Positions 19,295-29,500 of a stretch of DNA of 64,000 nucleotides are shown here, piece after piece. The position numbers were made by a program, and so were the translations under genes. Source of the stretch: Buchnera aphidicola (Cinara curtihirsuta) (GTDB taxonomy: Bacteria; Pseudomonadota; Gammaproteobacteria; Enterobacterales; Enterobacteriaceae). Each line of letters opens with the position of its first letter. Positions within the stretch are counted from its first letter, which is position 1. The notes beneath the pieces were generated by a model. The model was given only the letters and a program-made list of their open reading frames with translations, was not told where the DNA came from and did no database searches. The stretch covers positions 310,001 through 374,000 of the forward strand of contig NZ_LR217700.1 of NCBI RefSeq assembly GCF_900698895.1, given 5' to 3'.

Positions 19295-19818
19295 AAATCC
19301 TCTTTATATGTTAAAAATTATACTTTATTTATTAAAAATATAATTTTTATATAAAAATATAATTTTTATATTTTTAATAAAAGTTAATAAAATTATTAAT
19401 TATCTATAAAAAATATTTATTATAAATATTTGTTTAAAATCATTAAAATAATAATTATTATACTATATAAGTAATTTATTTGTTATAAAATTAAAAAAAA
19501 CTAATATTTTTTATTAAAAATTAATATATAAAAATAAAGTTATATTTTATATAATTTTAATACTATATATTAATTTACATATTTAAATTCATTTATTAAT
19601 ATATATCAATAATATTGTTAATATAATTAATATAAAATATTATATTTAAAATTTATATTGTAGTAAAATATTGAATATATATTATAATTATTATTATAAT
19701 TAAAAAAATTTTATTATAAATAAAATGTATTTTTATATAAATTATAAAATTAACTATTAGTATTAAAATACTAGTATAATATTAAATATGTTTTTACATG
19801 CTTATTTAAGGAAAAAAA
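19295..19818. other. Gene-free spacer between asd and pgk
   Basis: This 524-base stretch of nearly pure A+T lies between divergent asd and pgk. I find no conserved reading frame on either strand. In E. coli the MarC-family gene yhgN sits beside asd and, from memory, Buchnera of pea aphid also keeps it here, so this may be its eroded site. Near the right edge, TAGTATT...AATACTA forms a small palindrome followed by TATAAT (about 19774), a possible pgk promoter -10; no convincing -35 is visible. Confidence 0.5.
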
Positions 19819-20979
19819 ATGATACATATGAAAGATATTGATTTAGAAAATAAAAGAGTGTTTATTAGATTAGATTTAAATGTTCCAATAAAAAATAAAA
19901 AAATAATATCTAGTGAACGTATTGATCGTTCTATTCCAACTATTAAATTAGCATTAAAAAAAAATGCAAAAATTATACTAGCTTCCCATTTAGGGAGACC
20001 TAAAGAAGGTCAATACGAAAAAAAGTTTTCTCTATTTCCAGTATTTGAATATTTAAAAAAAAAATTATCAGGAATAAAAATAACATTTTCTAAAAACTAT
20101 TTAAAAGGTATTAAAATAAAATCTAATGAAATTGTTGTATTAGAGAATGTAAGATTTAATTATGGAGAAATAAAAAATAATATAGATCTATCTAAAAAAT
20201 ATTCTAATTTATGTGATATTTTTGTTATGGATGCTTTTGCAACAGCGCATAGAATAGAATCTTCAACATATGGTATTTGTGATTTTGTAAAAAAAGCATG
20301 TATCGGTCCATTATTATATTCAGAAATAAAAATATTAAAAAGTATATTTAATAAACCATTACATCCTATAGTTACAATAGTAGGTGGAGCAAAAGTATCA
20401 ACAAAATTTAAATTATTAAATACATTACTAAAAATTACAGATACTATGTTAGTAGGAGGAGGAATCGCAAATACATTTATCTCTATACATTACTCCATAG
20501 GTAAATCTCTCTATGAAAAAAGTTTTCAAGAAAAAGCAAAAGAATTATGTGAAACTAATAAAATATTATTACCCGTTGATTCTCGTGTTGGTAAATCATA
20601 TTCTATAAAATCAGAATCAAAAACAAAATCAATATCAAATATATTACCAAATGAAGAAATATTAGATATAGGAGATAAAACAATAGAAAATTATAAAAAA
20701 GTAATAAAAAAAGCAAAAACAATAATTTGGAATGGACCTATGGGTGTTTTTGAATTTCCAAATTTCAGAAAAGGAACAGAAAAAATTGCTAAATCTATTG
20801 CAAATAGTTCCTCTTTTTCTATTGCTGGAGGAGGTGATACTATAGCTGTAATTGAATTATTTAATTTAAAAAATAAAATTTCTTATATTTCTACAGGAGG
20901 GGGGTCTTTTCTAAAATTTATAGAAAATAAAACATTACCAATTCTTGATAAATTAAAAAATTTTAAAACTACTACATAA
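19819..20979 (+). CDS. pgk: Phosphoglycerate kinase
   Basis: Pgk transfers phosphate from 1,3-bisphosphoglycerate to ADP in glycolysis. The 386-residue protein (E. coli 387) has the substrate-binding LDLNVPIKNKK and SHLGRPKEG, the hinge and NxRF segment ENVRFNYGE, DAFATAHR, IVGGAKVSTK, and the nucleotide-binding NGPMGVFEFPNFRKGT and AGGGDTIAVI near the C-terminus. AAGGA (19808-19812) precedes ATG 19819 by a good distance. It is followed by fba and mscS in the same order as E. coli pgk-fbaA-mscS. It is probably cotranscribed with fba. Confidence 0.97.
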   Translation: MIHMKDIDLENKRVFIRLDLNVPIKNKKIISSERIDRSIPTIKLALKKNAKIILASHLGRPKEGQYEKKFSLFPVFEYLKKKLSGIKITFSKNYLKGIKIKSNEIVVLENVRFNYGEIKNNIDLSKKYSNLCDIFVMDAFATAHRIESSTYGICDFVKKACIGPLLYSEIKILKSIFNKPLHPIVTIVGGAKVSTKFKLLNTLLKITDTMLVGGGIANTFISIHYSIGKSLYEKSFQEKAKELCETNKILLPVDSRVGKSYSIKSESKTKSISNILPNEEILDIGDKTIENYKKVIKKAKTIIWNGPMGVFEFPNFRKGTEKIAKSIANSSSFSIAGGGDTIAVIELFNLKNKISYISTGGGSFLKFIENKTLPILDKLKNFKTTT

Positions 20980-21038
20980 AAATAATTTACAAATATTTAA
21001 TAAAATATTTTTATATTCATAAAATAGGAAAAAATATC

Positions 21039-22115
21039 ATGTATAAGATTTTAGATCTTATTAAACCCGGTGTATTAAATTCTGATGAAGCTAAAATTAT
21101 ATTTTCTTTAGCTAAACAAAATAAATTTGCTATACCTGCTATAAATTGTATTAGTACAGATTCAATAAATAGCGCTTTAGAAGCGGCTTCAAAAGAAAGA
21201 TCTCCGATAATTATACAATTTTCTTATGGAGGATCTGAATTTATAAGTGGTTTAGGTTTACAAAAAAAAGGACATAAAAATGCAGTGATAGGATCAATAT
21301 CAGGAGCAAAACATGTTCATTTAATATCAAAATATTATAATGTTCCAGTTATATTACATACTGATCATTGTGATTTTAATCATTTACCATGGATTAACGG
21401 ATTATTAAAAGAAGGGGAGAAATTTTTTAAACGATATGGTCGTCCTTTATTCTCATCTCATATGATAGATTTATCAAAAGAAGAAATTCAAAAAAATATA
21501 AACATTTCATCTGAATACTTAAAAAAATTAACTCATTTAAATATGATTCTAGAAATGGAATTAGGTTGTACTGGAGGAGAAGAAGACGGAATAGATAATA
21601 CAAATATTAATAAAAAATTATTATATACTGATACAAGAGATATTCATTTTGCTTTTAATAAATTAAACAAAATTAGTGATAATTTTATTATTGCTGCATC
21701 ATTTGGAAATATTCACGGAGTATATAAACCAGGAAAAATACAACTAAAACCTTCAATATTAAAAAAAGCACAAAAGTATATAAGTTTAGTTAATAAATTA
21801 CCAAAAAATCCTTTAAATTTTGTTTTTCATGGTGGATCAGGAACAGACATATTAGATATTAAAAAATCTATTAATTATGGAGTTATTAAATTTAATATTG
21901 ATACAGATATACAATGGAATTATTGGAAAGGTGTATTAGATTTTTACTTAGATAACAAAGAACACTTAAAAAGTCAATTAGGAAATAAAATTAGTGAAAA
22001 TGAACCAAATAAAAAATATTATGATCCTAGAGTATGGTTACGAAATGCGCAAAAATATTCTATAAAATATTTAAAAAAAATTTTTACTATATTAAATTCA
22101 CATAATAAATTATAA
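21039..22115 (+). CDS. fbaA: Fructose-bisphosphate aldolase, class II
   Basis: FbaA is the zinc-dependent aldolase that splits fructose 1,6-bisphosphate. The 358-residue product (E. coli 359) has the zinc-ligand segment LHTDHCDFNHLPW, the second ligand region EMELGCTGGEEDGID, the catalytic and zinc segment FGNIHGVYKPG and HGGSGTDILDIK, and the substrate-binding FNIDTDIQW. The C-terminal block NKKYYDPRVWLR is nearly identical to E. coli. Shine-Dalgarno AGGAAAAAA precedes ATG 21039. A hairpin with a T run follows the stop, closing the pgk-fba unit. Confidence 0.97.
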   Translation: MYKILDLIKPGVLNSDEAKIIFSLAKQNKFAIPAINCISTDSINSALEAASKERSPIIIQFSYGGSEFISGLGLQKKGHKNAVIGSISGAKHVHLISKYYNVPVILHTDHCDFNHLPWINGLLKEGEKFFKRYGRPLFSSHMIDLSKEEIQKNINISSEYLKKLTHLNMILEMELGCTGGEEDGIDNTNINKKLLYTDTRDIHFAFNKLNKISDNFIIAASFGNIHGVYKPGKIQLKPSILKKAQKYISLVNKLPKNPLNFVFHGGSGTDILDIKKSINYGVIKFNIDTDIQWNYWKGVLDFYLDNKEHLKSQLGNKISENEPNKKYYDPRVWLRNAQKYSIKYLKKIFTILNSHNKL

Positions 22116-22141
22116 ATATTATAAATATATATTTTTATTAT

Positions 22142-22176
22142 AAAAAAAAATCATGATATATTATGTATCATTTTTA
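22142..22176 (+). terminator. Intrinsic terminator after fba
   Basis: ATGATA (22153-22158) pairs with TATCAT (22166-22171). The stem is extended by the preceding A run pairing with the following TTTTT, which also provides the U tract. It lies 27 bases or so beyond the fba stop and fits as the end of the pgk-fba transcript. Confidence 0.6.
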
Positions 22177-22336
22177 TAATTTAAAATAATAAATATTAAT
22201 ATTACTTATATCAATTAAATATATAAATATTTAACTATATAAATAATTTTAAAATTAATTAAATTAATAAATTATTTTTTATTACTATCATTAAATAAAA
22301 ATATTTATTTTAGATAATCTATAAAAAGTAGAAAAT

Positions 22337-23242
22337 GTGCAAAAAAATTTTGTCATAAAAAAAATAATAGAAAAATTACATATAATAGATTATGTTAATA
22401 ATATAGGTTTTTGTTTTTTATGGGGTAAACAAACAATTTTATCTTATCTAATTAATTTATTTTTTGCTGTTATTGTAATAACTATTGGTTTTTTTATTAG
22501 CCAGTTATTTGCAACTATAGCTAAAAAATTATTATCTTTACGTCATATAGATAATACAATTTCTGGGTTTTTATCTACTTTAGCTCGATATATCGTAATT
22601 ACATTTGCATTTATTATAGCTTTAGGGCAAATAGGAGTACAAACAAATTCAATAATTACTATTATAGGAACTGCTGGAATGGCAGTAGGATTAGCATTAC
22701 AAGGATCATTGTCTAATTTTGCAGCTGGCGTACTATTAGTCTTATTAAGACCCTTAAGAACAAATGAATATGTTAATTTAGGTAATGCTGCCGGAACTGT
22801 ATTAAATATACATATATTTTATACAACATTAAAAACACTAGATGGAAAAATTATTGTTATTCCTAACGGAAAAATTGTTGCTGGTAATATTGTAAATTAT
22901 TCGCGTGAACCAATACGTAGAAATCAATTTATTATTAATGTTGCATATGATTCTGATGTAGATTTAGTAATTTCAGTACTACAAAATGTTCTTGACAATG
23001 AAGAACGAGTTTTAAAACATCCAGGTAATTTTATTGGATTAAATGAATTTTCACCTTCATCATTAAAATTTGTTGTAAAATGCTGGTGTCATACTAAAGA
23101 ACTAAATTTAGTATACTCAGAATTAATGTTAAAATTTAAAAAGGCATTAGATAAACACAATATTACTGTACCTTATCCAAAAATGGATATTTATTTATAT
23201 AAAAAAATATATAAAATATTAAAAAAAAACAAAAAAAAATAG
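22337..23242 (+). CDS. mscS: Small-conductance mechanosensitive channel MscS
   Basis: MscS is a heptameric inner-membrane channel that opens under membrane tension and protects against osmotic downshock. The 301-residue protein (E. coli 286) has three membrane helices: about 35-60, 75-95 and the pore-lining TM3 GTAGMAVGLALQGSLSN, which keeps the Gly/Ala packing pattern. The cytoplasmic beta domain follows with DGKIIVIPNGKIVAGNI and NYSREPIRRNQF. The start appears to be GTG 22337; an overlapping ATG at 22335 is in another frame, and no in-frame ATG lies before TM1. The N-terminus is slightly longer than in E. coli. MscS is one of very few membrane channels in this window. Confidence 0.95.
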   Translation: MQKNFVIKKIIEKLHIIDYVNNIGFCFLWGKQTILSYLINLFFAVIVITIGFFISQLFATIAKKLLSLRHIDNTISGFLSTLARYIVITFAFIIALGQIGVQTNSIITIIGTAGMAVGLALQGSLSNFAAGVLLVLLRPLRTNEYVNLGNAAGTVLNIHIFYTTLKTLDGKIIVIPNGKIVAGNIVNYSREPIRRNQFIINVAYDSDVDLVISVLQNVLDNEERVLKHPGNFIGLNEFSPSSLKFVVKCWCHTKELNLVYSELMLKFKKALDKHNITVPYPKMDIYLYKKIYKILKKNKKK

Positions 23243-23279
23243 AAAGAAAGAAAAAATAATATATAATCAAAAAAAGTTA

Positions 23280-23305
23280 GGCGTAGAATTAAATTTTTCT
23301 ACGCC
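23280..23305. other. Strong GC-bearing hairpin between mscS and recC
   Basis: GGCGTAGAA (23280-23288) pairs perfectly with TTCTACGCC (23297-23305), the strongest isolated stem in any spacer of this window. On the plus strand it is followed by A9, not T; on the minus strand TAAC then TTTTTTT follows. It sits 35 bases ahead of recC, so it may end mscS mRNA, protect its 3' end, or end antisense transcripts. Confidence 0.6.
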
Positions 23306-23339
23306 AAAAAAAATAATATTCATTATATCTTAAAACTAT

Positions 23340-26300
23340 ATGTTAAAAATATATCAATCAAATCAAATAAATTTTCTTTTAAAAAAAATTTGTACAAAAA
23401 TTATGACAAATAAAAATAAAAATATTTTTATTGAAGAAATATTTTTAATTGATAATTTAAATACAAAAAAATGGATAGAAATATATATTTCTAAAAATAA
23501 AAATATTAGTATAAACATAAAATATTTAATTATTTCAAAATTTTTTATAAGTTTAATGAGAAATATAAATAATAAAAAAAAATATCAAATTCCTATTTTA
23601 TTTAAAAAAAAAAGTTTACAATGGATTTTAATGTCCATTATAAGAAATAAAAAAAAATGTTTATTTTTAAAAAAACATGGTATATTTTATAATAATTTTG
23701 AATTTTGTTCATATATGGCAAATATTTTTATTAAATATATTTTTTTTAAACCTGAATTAATATATATATGGGAAACAGAAAAAAAAAATAATTCTTCTAA
23801 AATATTATACACATGGCAAAAAAAATTATGGAAATTAATAATAAAAAAAATAAAAGATTTAAAAGAAAATAACTTTACTGAAATAATTAATAATTTTTTA
23901 AAAAACAAAGAGTATCTTTCTAAAATAATACCCAAAAAAATATTTATACTATCTTTTTCTCCAATAGATCCATTTATAAATTTTATTATACATATAATTA
24001 AGAATATTACTTCAATATATTTATTTCAATACAAAATATATGACAAAGAAAAAAAAAATGTAAATTCTAATCTTGTTTTTTTAAAAAAAATAAATATTTT
24101 ACTTAAAAAAAAAAACGATAAACAATCATTATTGTGTAAAAAAAAATTTTTTTTTAATAAACCTCATACAAAAAAAATTTTATCTGTCCTACAATATAAT
24201 TTATTTAATAAATCACTTTATAAAAAAAATATAAAAAAAAAATTTTATATAAGTGATAAATCTATATTTATACATAAATGTTACTCACACTTACAAGAAA
24301 TTCAAATATTATACACGCATATAATTAATATATTAAACTCCGATAAAAAAATTAAACCGCATAATATTCTTATTACAACAAATAATATAAATCCATATTT
24401 ATATTATATAAATCAAATATTTTCTTCCTTTTTACCTAATAATTCTTCTATTTACAATTCTAATATTAATATCTTAAAAAAAAATATTTTACTAATAATA
24501 CAAAAAATATTACAAATTAAAAGAAATCGTTTTAACTATTCTTGGGTATTATCTTTATTAGATGAAAAATTATTAAGAAAAAAATTTTTCATAAAATCTG
24601 ATGATATTAAAATTATTTATAAATATATATCAGATTTAAATGTTCGATTTGGTTTTAATAAAGATCATTTTAAAAAAATGTCCATTACTGATATGAACAC
24701 GTATTCATGGAGCTATGCAATAAAAAGAATTACAGTTGGATTTCTATTACAAGGAAAATATTCTATATGGAATAATATATCTATATATAATATTTCTTCT
24801 AATAAAAATAATATACTATTAGGAAATTTTATTGATTTAATTACTAAATTACAAAAATTAAGAAAAAAAATATTAAATAAAAAATTATTAAAAAATTGGT
24901 TAAATATTATTCCACAGATAATAAAAGAATTTTTTTATATACCTATAAAATATAAAGTATTTTTTTTTAAACTAGAAAATATATGGAAAAAAATTATATC
25001 AACTGGAATTACTATGAATTATTTAAATAAAATATCAATTGATATTTTGTTACAACAATTCTTTAAATATAATTTTTCATTATATGAAAAAGATAAATTT
25101 ATGTCTGGATATATTAATGTTATGAACTTAAATAAAATAAGAATGATACCTTTTAAAATGATCTGTATAATAGGTTGTAATCAAGAAAATATCTCTATAT
25201 TTAACAAGACAGATATATTAAATCTAATTAATAGTAAAATCTATCAAAAAAATAAAAATATTTTTTTTGAAACAATTATATCAGCTCAAAAATATTTACT
25301 TTTAAGTTATACAAAAAATACAATGATAGAAAATAAGAATTATCCATCAAATTATATTACTGATATTATTTATTATATAAAAAAAAATTTTTATATTAAA
25401 AAAAAAGAAAAATATAAAAAACATACAATTAACATTATTAATAAAGTATATATAAATAACAAAAATAAATTAAATAATTTTTATTTAATAGATACAAAAT
25501 TAGAAAAATTTTCCAAAAAAAAAAATAACATAAAAAAATATAAAAAAATTAATTTTACTATTAAAAAAAATATCAAAATAAAAGAATTAATAAATTTTTG
25601 GAAAAATCCAATTCAGTATTTTTTTAAAAAAAATTTAAACATACATATTTTAAACGATATAAAAAATAAGTTATCAAAAGATGAATTATTCTCTATACAA
25701 CCATTAGATAAACATAAAATAAAAAATAAAATACTAAAATATTTTTTGTTAAAAAAACAAACTAAAAATTTATTTAAAAAATTTCAATTAAAAAATCAAC
25801 TACCACCCGGTAATATAGGAAAAATATTATGGAAAAAAGAAGAAAAAAAAATGCATATTTTATCTGATCAAATTAATAAAATTACAAATTCTCCTAAAGA
25901 AATTAATTTTAATTTAAAAATAAAAAAATATAAATTATCAGGAAAAATCAAAAAAATTAATAAAATAATTTTAGTTCGATGGTGTACGAATAAAATTAAT
26001 TACAAAGAAATAATCTCCTTATGGATAGAGCACATAATCTGTTGTATTTTAAAAAAAAAAAATACAAGTATTTTGTTAGGAACTAATAATTCTAATTTAA
26101 AATTTTCTTTTTTAAAAAAAAAAAAAGCTGAAAAATATTTAGAAAAATATATTCAAGGATATATAGATGGATTAAAAAAACCATTATTAATATTAAAATC
26201 TGGAATTATTTGGTTACAATCAATATATTTCAAAAAATTTAATATCATTAAAAATGATAAATATACTCTAAATATTGCAAAAAAAAATTTTCTACAAGAA

Positions 26301-26465
26301 TGGAATGGAAATTTATTCCGTGAAGGTGAAAAAAATAATATCTATATAAAAAAGTTAATTTCAAAAATAAATCCTATAATTATGAACAAAATATGCCATA
26401 CTTGCAAATATTGGTTATTACCTATCTTTAAAAATACTACTATAAAGAAATATCATATAATTTAA
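23340..26465 (+). CDS. recC: Exodeoxyribonuclease V subunit RecC
   Basis: RecC is the scaffold and Chi-recognition subunit of RecBCD, which processes double-strand breaks. The 1041-residue protein (E. coli 1122) is strongly diverged and Lys/Ile/Asn-rich, with degenerate helicase-like domains (family property). Identification rests on the recC-recB-recD order, the length, and local matches such as LYTWQKKLW, DVRFGFNKDHFKKM, TYSWSYAIKRITVGFLLQG, and IGCNQENISIF and KNPIQYFFKKNL later on. Start ATG 23340 has no clear Shine-Dalgarno. It contains a 13-A run near 26115. In E. coli ptrA separates recC and recB; here they are only 43 bases apart. Confidence 0.93.
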   Translation: MLKIYQSNQINFLLKKICTKIMTNKNKNIFIEEIFLIDNLNTKKWIEIYISKNKNISINIKYLIISKFFISLMRNINNKKKYQIPILFKKKSLQWILMSIIRNKKKCLFLKKHGIFYNNFEFCSYMANIFIKYIFFKPELIYIWETEKKNNSSKILYTWQKKLWKLIIKKIKDLKENNFTEIINNFLKNKEYLSKIIPKKIFILSFSPIDPFINFIIHIIKNITSIYLFQYKIYDKEKKNVNSNLVFLKKINILLKKKNDKQSLLCKKKFFFNKPHTKKILSVLQYNLFNKSLYKKNIKKKFYISDKSIFIHKCYSHLQEIQILYTHIINILNSDKKIKPHNILITTNNINPYLYYINQIFSSFLPNNSSIYNSNINILKKNILLIIQKILQIKRNRFNYSWVLSLLDEKLLRKKFFIKSDDIKIIYKYISDLNVRFGFNKDHFKKMSITDMNTYSWSYAIKRITVGFLLQGKYSIWNNISIYNISSNKNNILLGNFIDLITKLQKLRKKILNKKLLKNWLNIIPQIIKEFFYIPIKYKVFFFKLENIWKKIISTGITMNYLNKISIDILLQQFFKYNFSLYEKDKFMSGYINVMNLNKIRMIPFKMICIIGCNQENISIFNKTDILNLINSKIYQKNKNIFFETIISAQKYLLLSYTKNTMIENKNYPSNYITDIIYYIKKNFYIKKKEKYKKHTINIINKVYINNKNKLNNFYLIDTKLEKFSKKKNNIKKYKKINFTIKKNIKIKELINFWKNPIQYFFKKNLNIHILNDIKNKLSKDELFSIQPLDKHKIKNKILKYFLLKKQTKNLFKKFQLKNQLPPGNIGKILWKKEEKKMHILSDQINKITNSPKEINFNLKIKKYKLSGKIKKINKIILVRWCTNKINYKEIISLWIEHIICCILKKKNTSILLGTNNSNLKFSFLKKKKAEKYLEKYIQGYIDGLKKPLLILKSGIIWLQSIYFKKFNIIKNDKYTLNIAKKNFLQEWNGNLFREGEKNNIYIKKLISKINPIIMNKICHTCKYWLLPIFKNTTIKKYHII

Positions 26466-26508
26466 TCATTAATTAAATTATTAATTTATATGATTAATGA
26501 GAAATAAT

Positions 26509-29500
26509 ATGAAATATATACCTTTTAATATAAAAAAAATACCAAATAATGGTATTACTTTAATAGAAGCATCAGCGGGGACTGGAAAAACATCTTCTAT
26601 TATTTGTTTATATTTACGATTAATTTTAAATTTAGGAATAAAAAAAAAATATTCACATCCTTTATCAATAAATAAAATACTAATAGTTACATTTACTGAA
26701 TCATCAAAAAATGAATTAAAAAAAAGATTATATAAAAAAATTTGTCAATTATATGACATATGCACTAAAAAAAAAGAAAAAAATAATGAATTATTAGATA
26801 TAATAAAAGATATTAAAAATTTTAAAAAAACAATTAAATCATTAGAAAAAATAAAAAAAAATATTGATTTAATTATGATATATACACTGCATGGATTTTT
26901 TAGACATATATTATTAGAACAAAAATTTTTTTGTCAACAAATAATACATAAAAAAATATTATCCAATATAATAAAAATACAAATTGAATCTACAAAAGAT
27001 TTTTGGAGAAAATATGTATATATTACTAATAAACAAATAGTTAAAATAATCATAAAAAAATGGAAAACACCACAACAATTTTTTAAATATATAAATATAT
27101 GGTTAAATCAAAAAAATATACAATTTAAATATAATTTTCCAAAAAATACTAATTTAATTAAACAGTTTAATAATATTATTTTAATTATAAAAAAAACAAA
27201 AAAAATATGGAAAAAAAAAAAAAGAAAAATAAAAAATTTAGTGAAAAATATTAATCTTAACAAAAGAATATATAATAAAAAAAATTTAAAAGTATGGTAT
27301 GAAAAAATAAACAAATGGTCTCAAAGTAAAAAAGAAGATTGTTCGATTCCTAGAATCTTACAATATTTTCAATATAAAAAAATACAAACAAACAAACTAT
27401 TAAAAAATTCTACTAAATATATTTTTTTTAGATATACAGAAAAAATGTTTATTAAATATAATTTATTTTTTGAATATTTTATTTATTTTGCTTTAAAAAC
27501 TATTCCAAAAATAATCAAAAGAAAAAAAAATGAAAAAAATGGATTAGAATTTAATGATTTAAATAAAATAATGTGGAAACAAATAAAATTAAAAGATTCT
27601 ATTATAAAAAAAAATATTCTAAAAAAATATACTGTCACTATAATCGATGAGTGTCAAGATATTGATGATACTCAATTTAATATATTTTATTCATTGTATA
27701 ATAATAAAAAAAATAAATCACTTATTTTAATTGGAGATCCTAAACAATCTATATATAGTTTTAGAGGAGCTAATATATTTCTATATTTAAAATTTAAAAA
27801 GAAAATAAAAAAATATTTTTTTTTAAAAAAAAATTTTCGTTCATCTAAGAATATCGTTGAAGGAACTAATATATTATTTTCTCAAATTAAAAAACCGTTT
27901 ATTTTTAAAGAAATTAATTTTCAATCATCAATTACATATACAAAAAACAAAAATATTCAATTTACTATTAATAATATTCAACAACCAGCATTTCAATTTA
28001 TTTTTGAAAATAAAAAAACAATAACTAAAAAAGAATATTATTCATGGATTTCCAAAGAATGTGCATATTCAATATTTAAATGGTTATCTAATAAATCTAA
28101 AAAAAAATCTTTTATTACATTAAAAAATAAAAAAAAACGTTTAATTCAACCTAATGATATAGCAATTTTAGTAAAAAATAAGTATGAAGCATTAATTATT
28201 CAAACAGAATTAAAAAAAAAAAAAATTAAAGCAATTTATACATCTCACAAAAACAATATTTTTCAAACAGCAGAGACAAAAGAAGTAATATGCATCCTTG
28301 ATTCTATAATTGATTTATCAAATGAATTAAAATTTCAGAGATTATTAATCACAGAAATATTCAAAAAAAATATTTATGATATCTATTTAATAAACCAAAA
28401 AAAAGAATTGTATTTTTCTTTATTAAACAAATTAAAAAAATACTATATAATTTGGAATACATTAGGTATTTCAAAAATGATAATGAAAATAATAATTGAT
28501 TTCGACATACAAGATTCTTCTGTTTCTTTAAAAGAAAATAGTATTAATGTACAAAATATTATTATATTAGCTGAAGTATTAGAAAAAAAAAACCAAGAAA
28601 TAAAAAACAAATTTTTATTAATAGTATGGTTAAAAAAAAAATTTTTACAAGATAGTCTAGAAGAGAATAATAAACTATATAAAAAAAAATATAATAATAT
28701 TTCAGATAAAAAATATGTAAAAATAATTACTGTATATAAATCAAAAGGATTAGAATATCCAATAATATGGATTCCCTTCTTTAGTGCTTCTCAAATAAAA
28801 AATAATAATATGTTTTTTTGTAAAAAAAAAATGACGAATATAATCAACTTAAAAGATAAAAAAAAAAGTTATCAACTATCTTTTCAAGAAAAGTTATCAG
28901 AAGAAATTCGTTTACTTTACGTTGCATTAACAAGAAGTATACTACATTGTAGTATAGGAATGGCGGTAATTAAAGAAAAAAAAAATAAAAAAATTTATAC
29001 TAATTTTCATACAAATAGTCTTGGTTTTTTAATACAGAAGGGTAAAAAACTAAGTTTTGATGGTCTAAAAAAAGAACTTGATAATAAAAAAAAAAATATA
29101 GAAATTTTTTCAATAAAAAAACCAACAAAAAAATTAATAAAAAAAAATATAATAATATGTAAAAAAAAATCTTTAAAAAAAAATAAAATATTTATCCCTA
29201 AATTATTAAAAAAAATAAAAAATCCCTGGACTAAAATAAATTTTTCTAAAATTGTTAAGTATAATTTATGTAAAAAAAAAAATAATACTTTAATAGATAT
29301 TGAAAAAAATAAAATTATATTTAATACAAGTAAAAATATATCTTCTAAAATAAATATTTATAAATTACCATCAGGAAAAGAATATGGGATATATTTACAT
29401 AATATTCTAAAAAAAATAAAATTTTCAAATACAAAAAATATAAAAAAAATTATTAGTAAACTAAACTTCATATCATTATCTAAAATATGGATAAAAAAAT

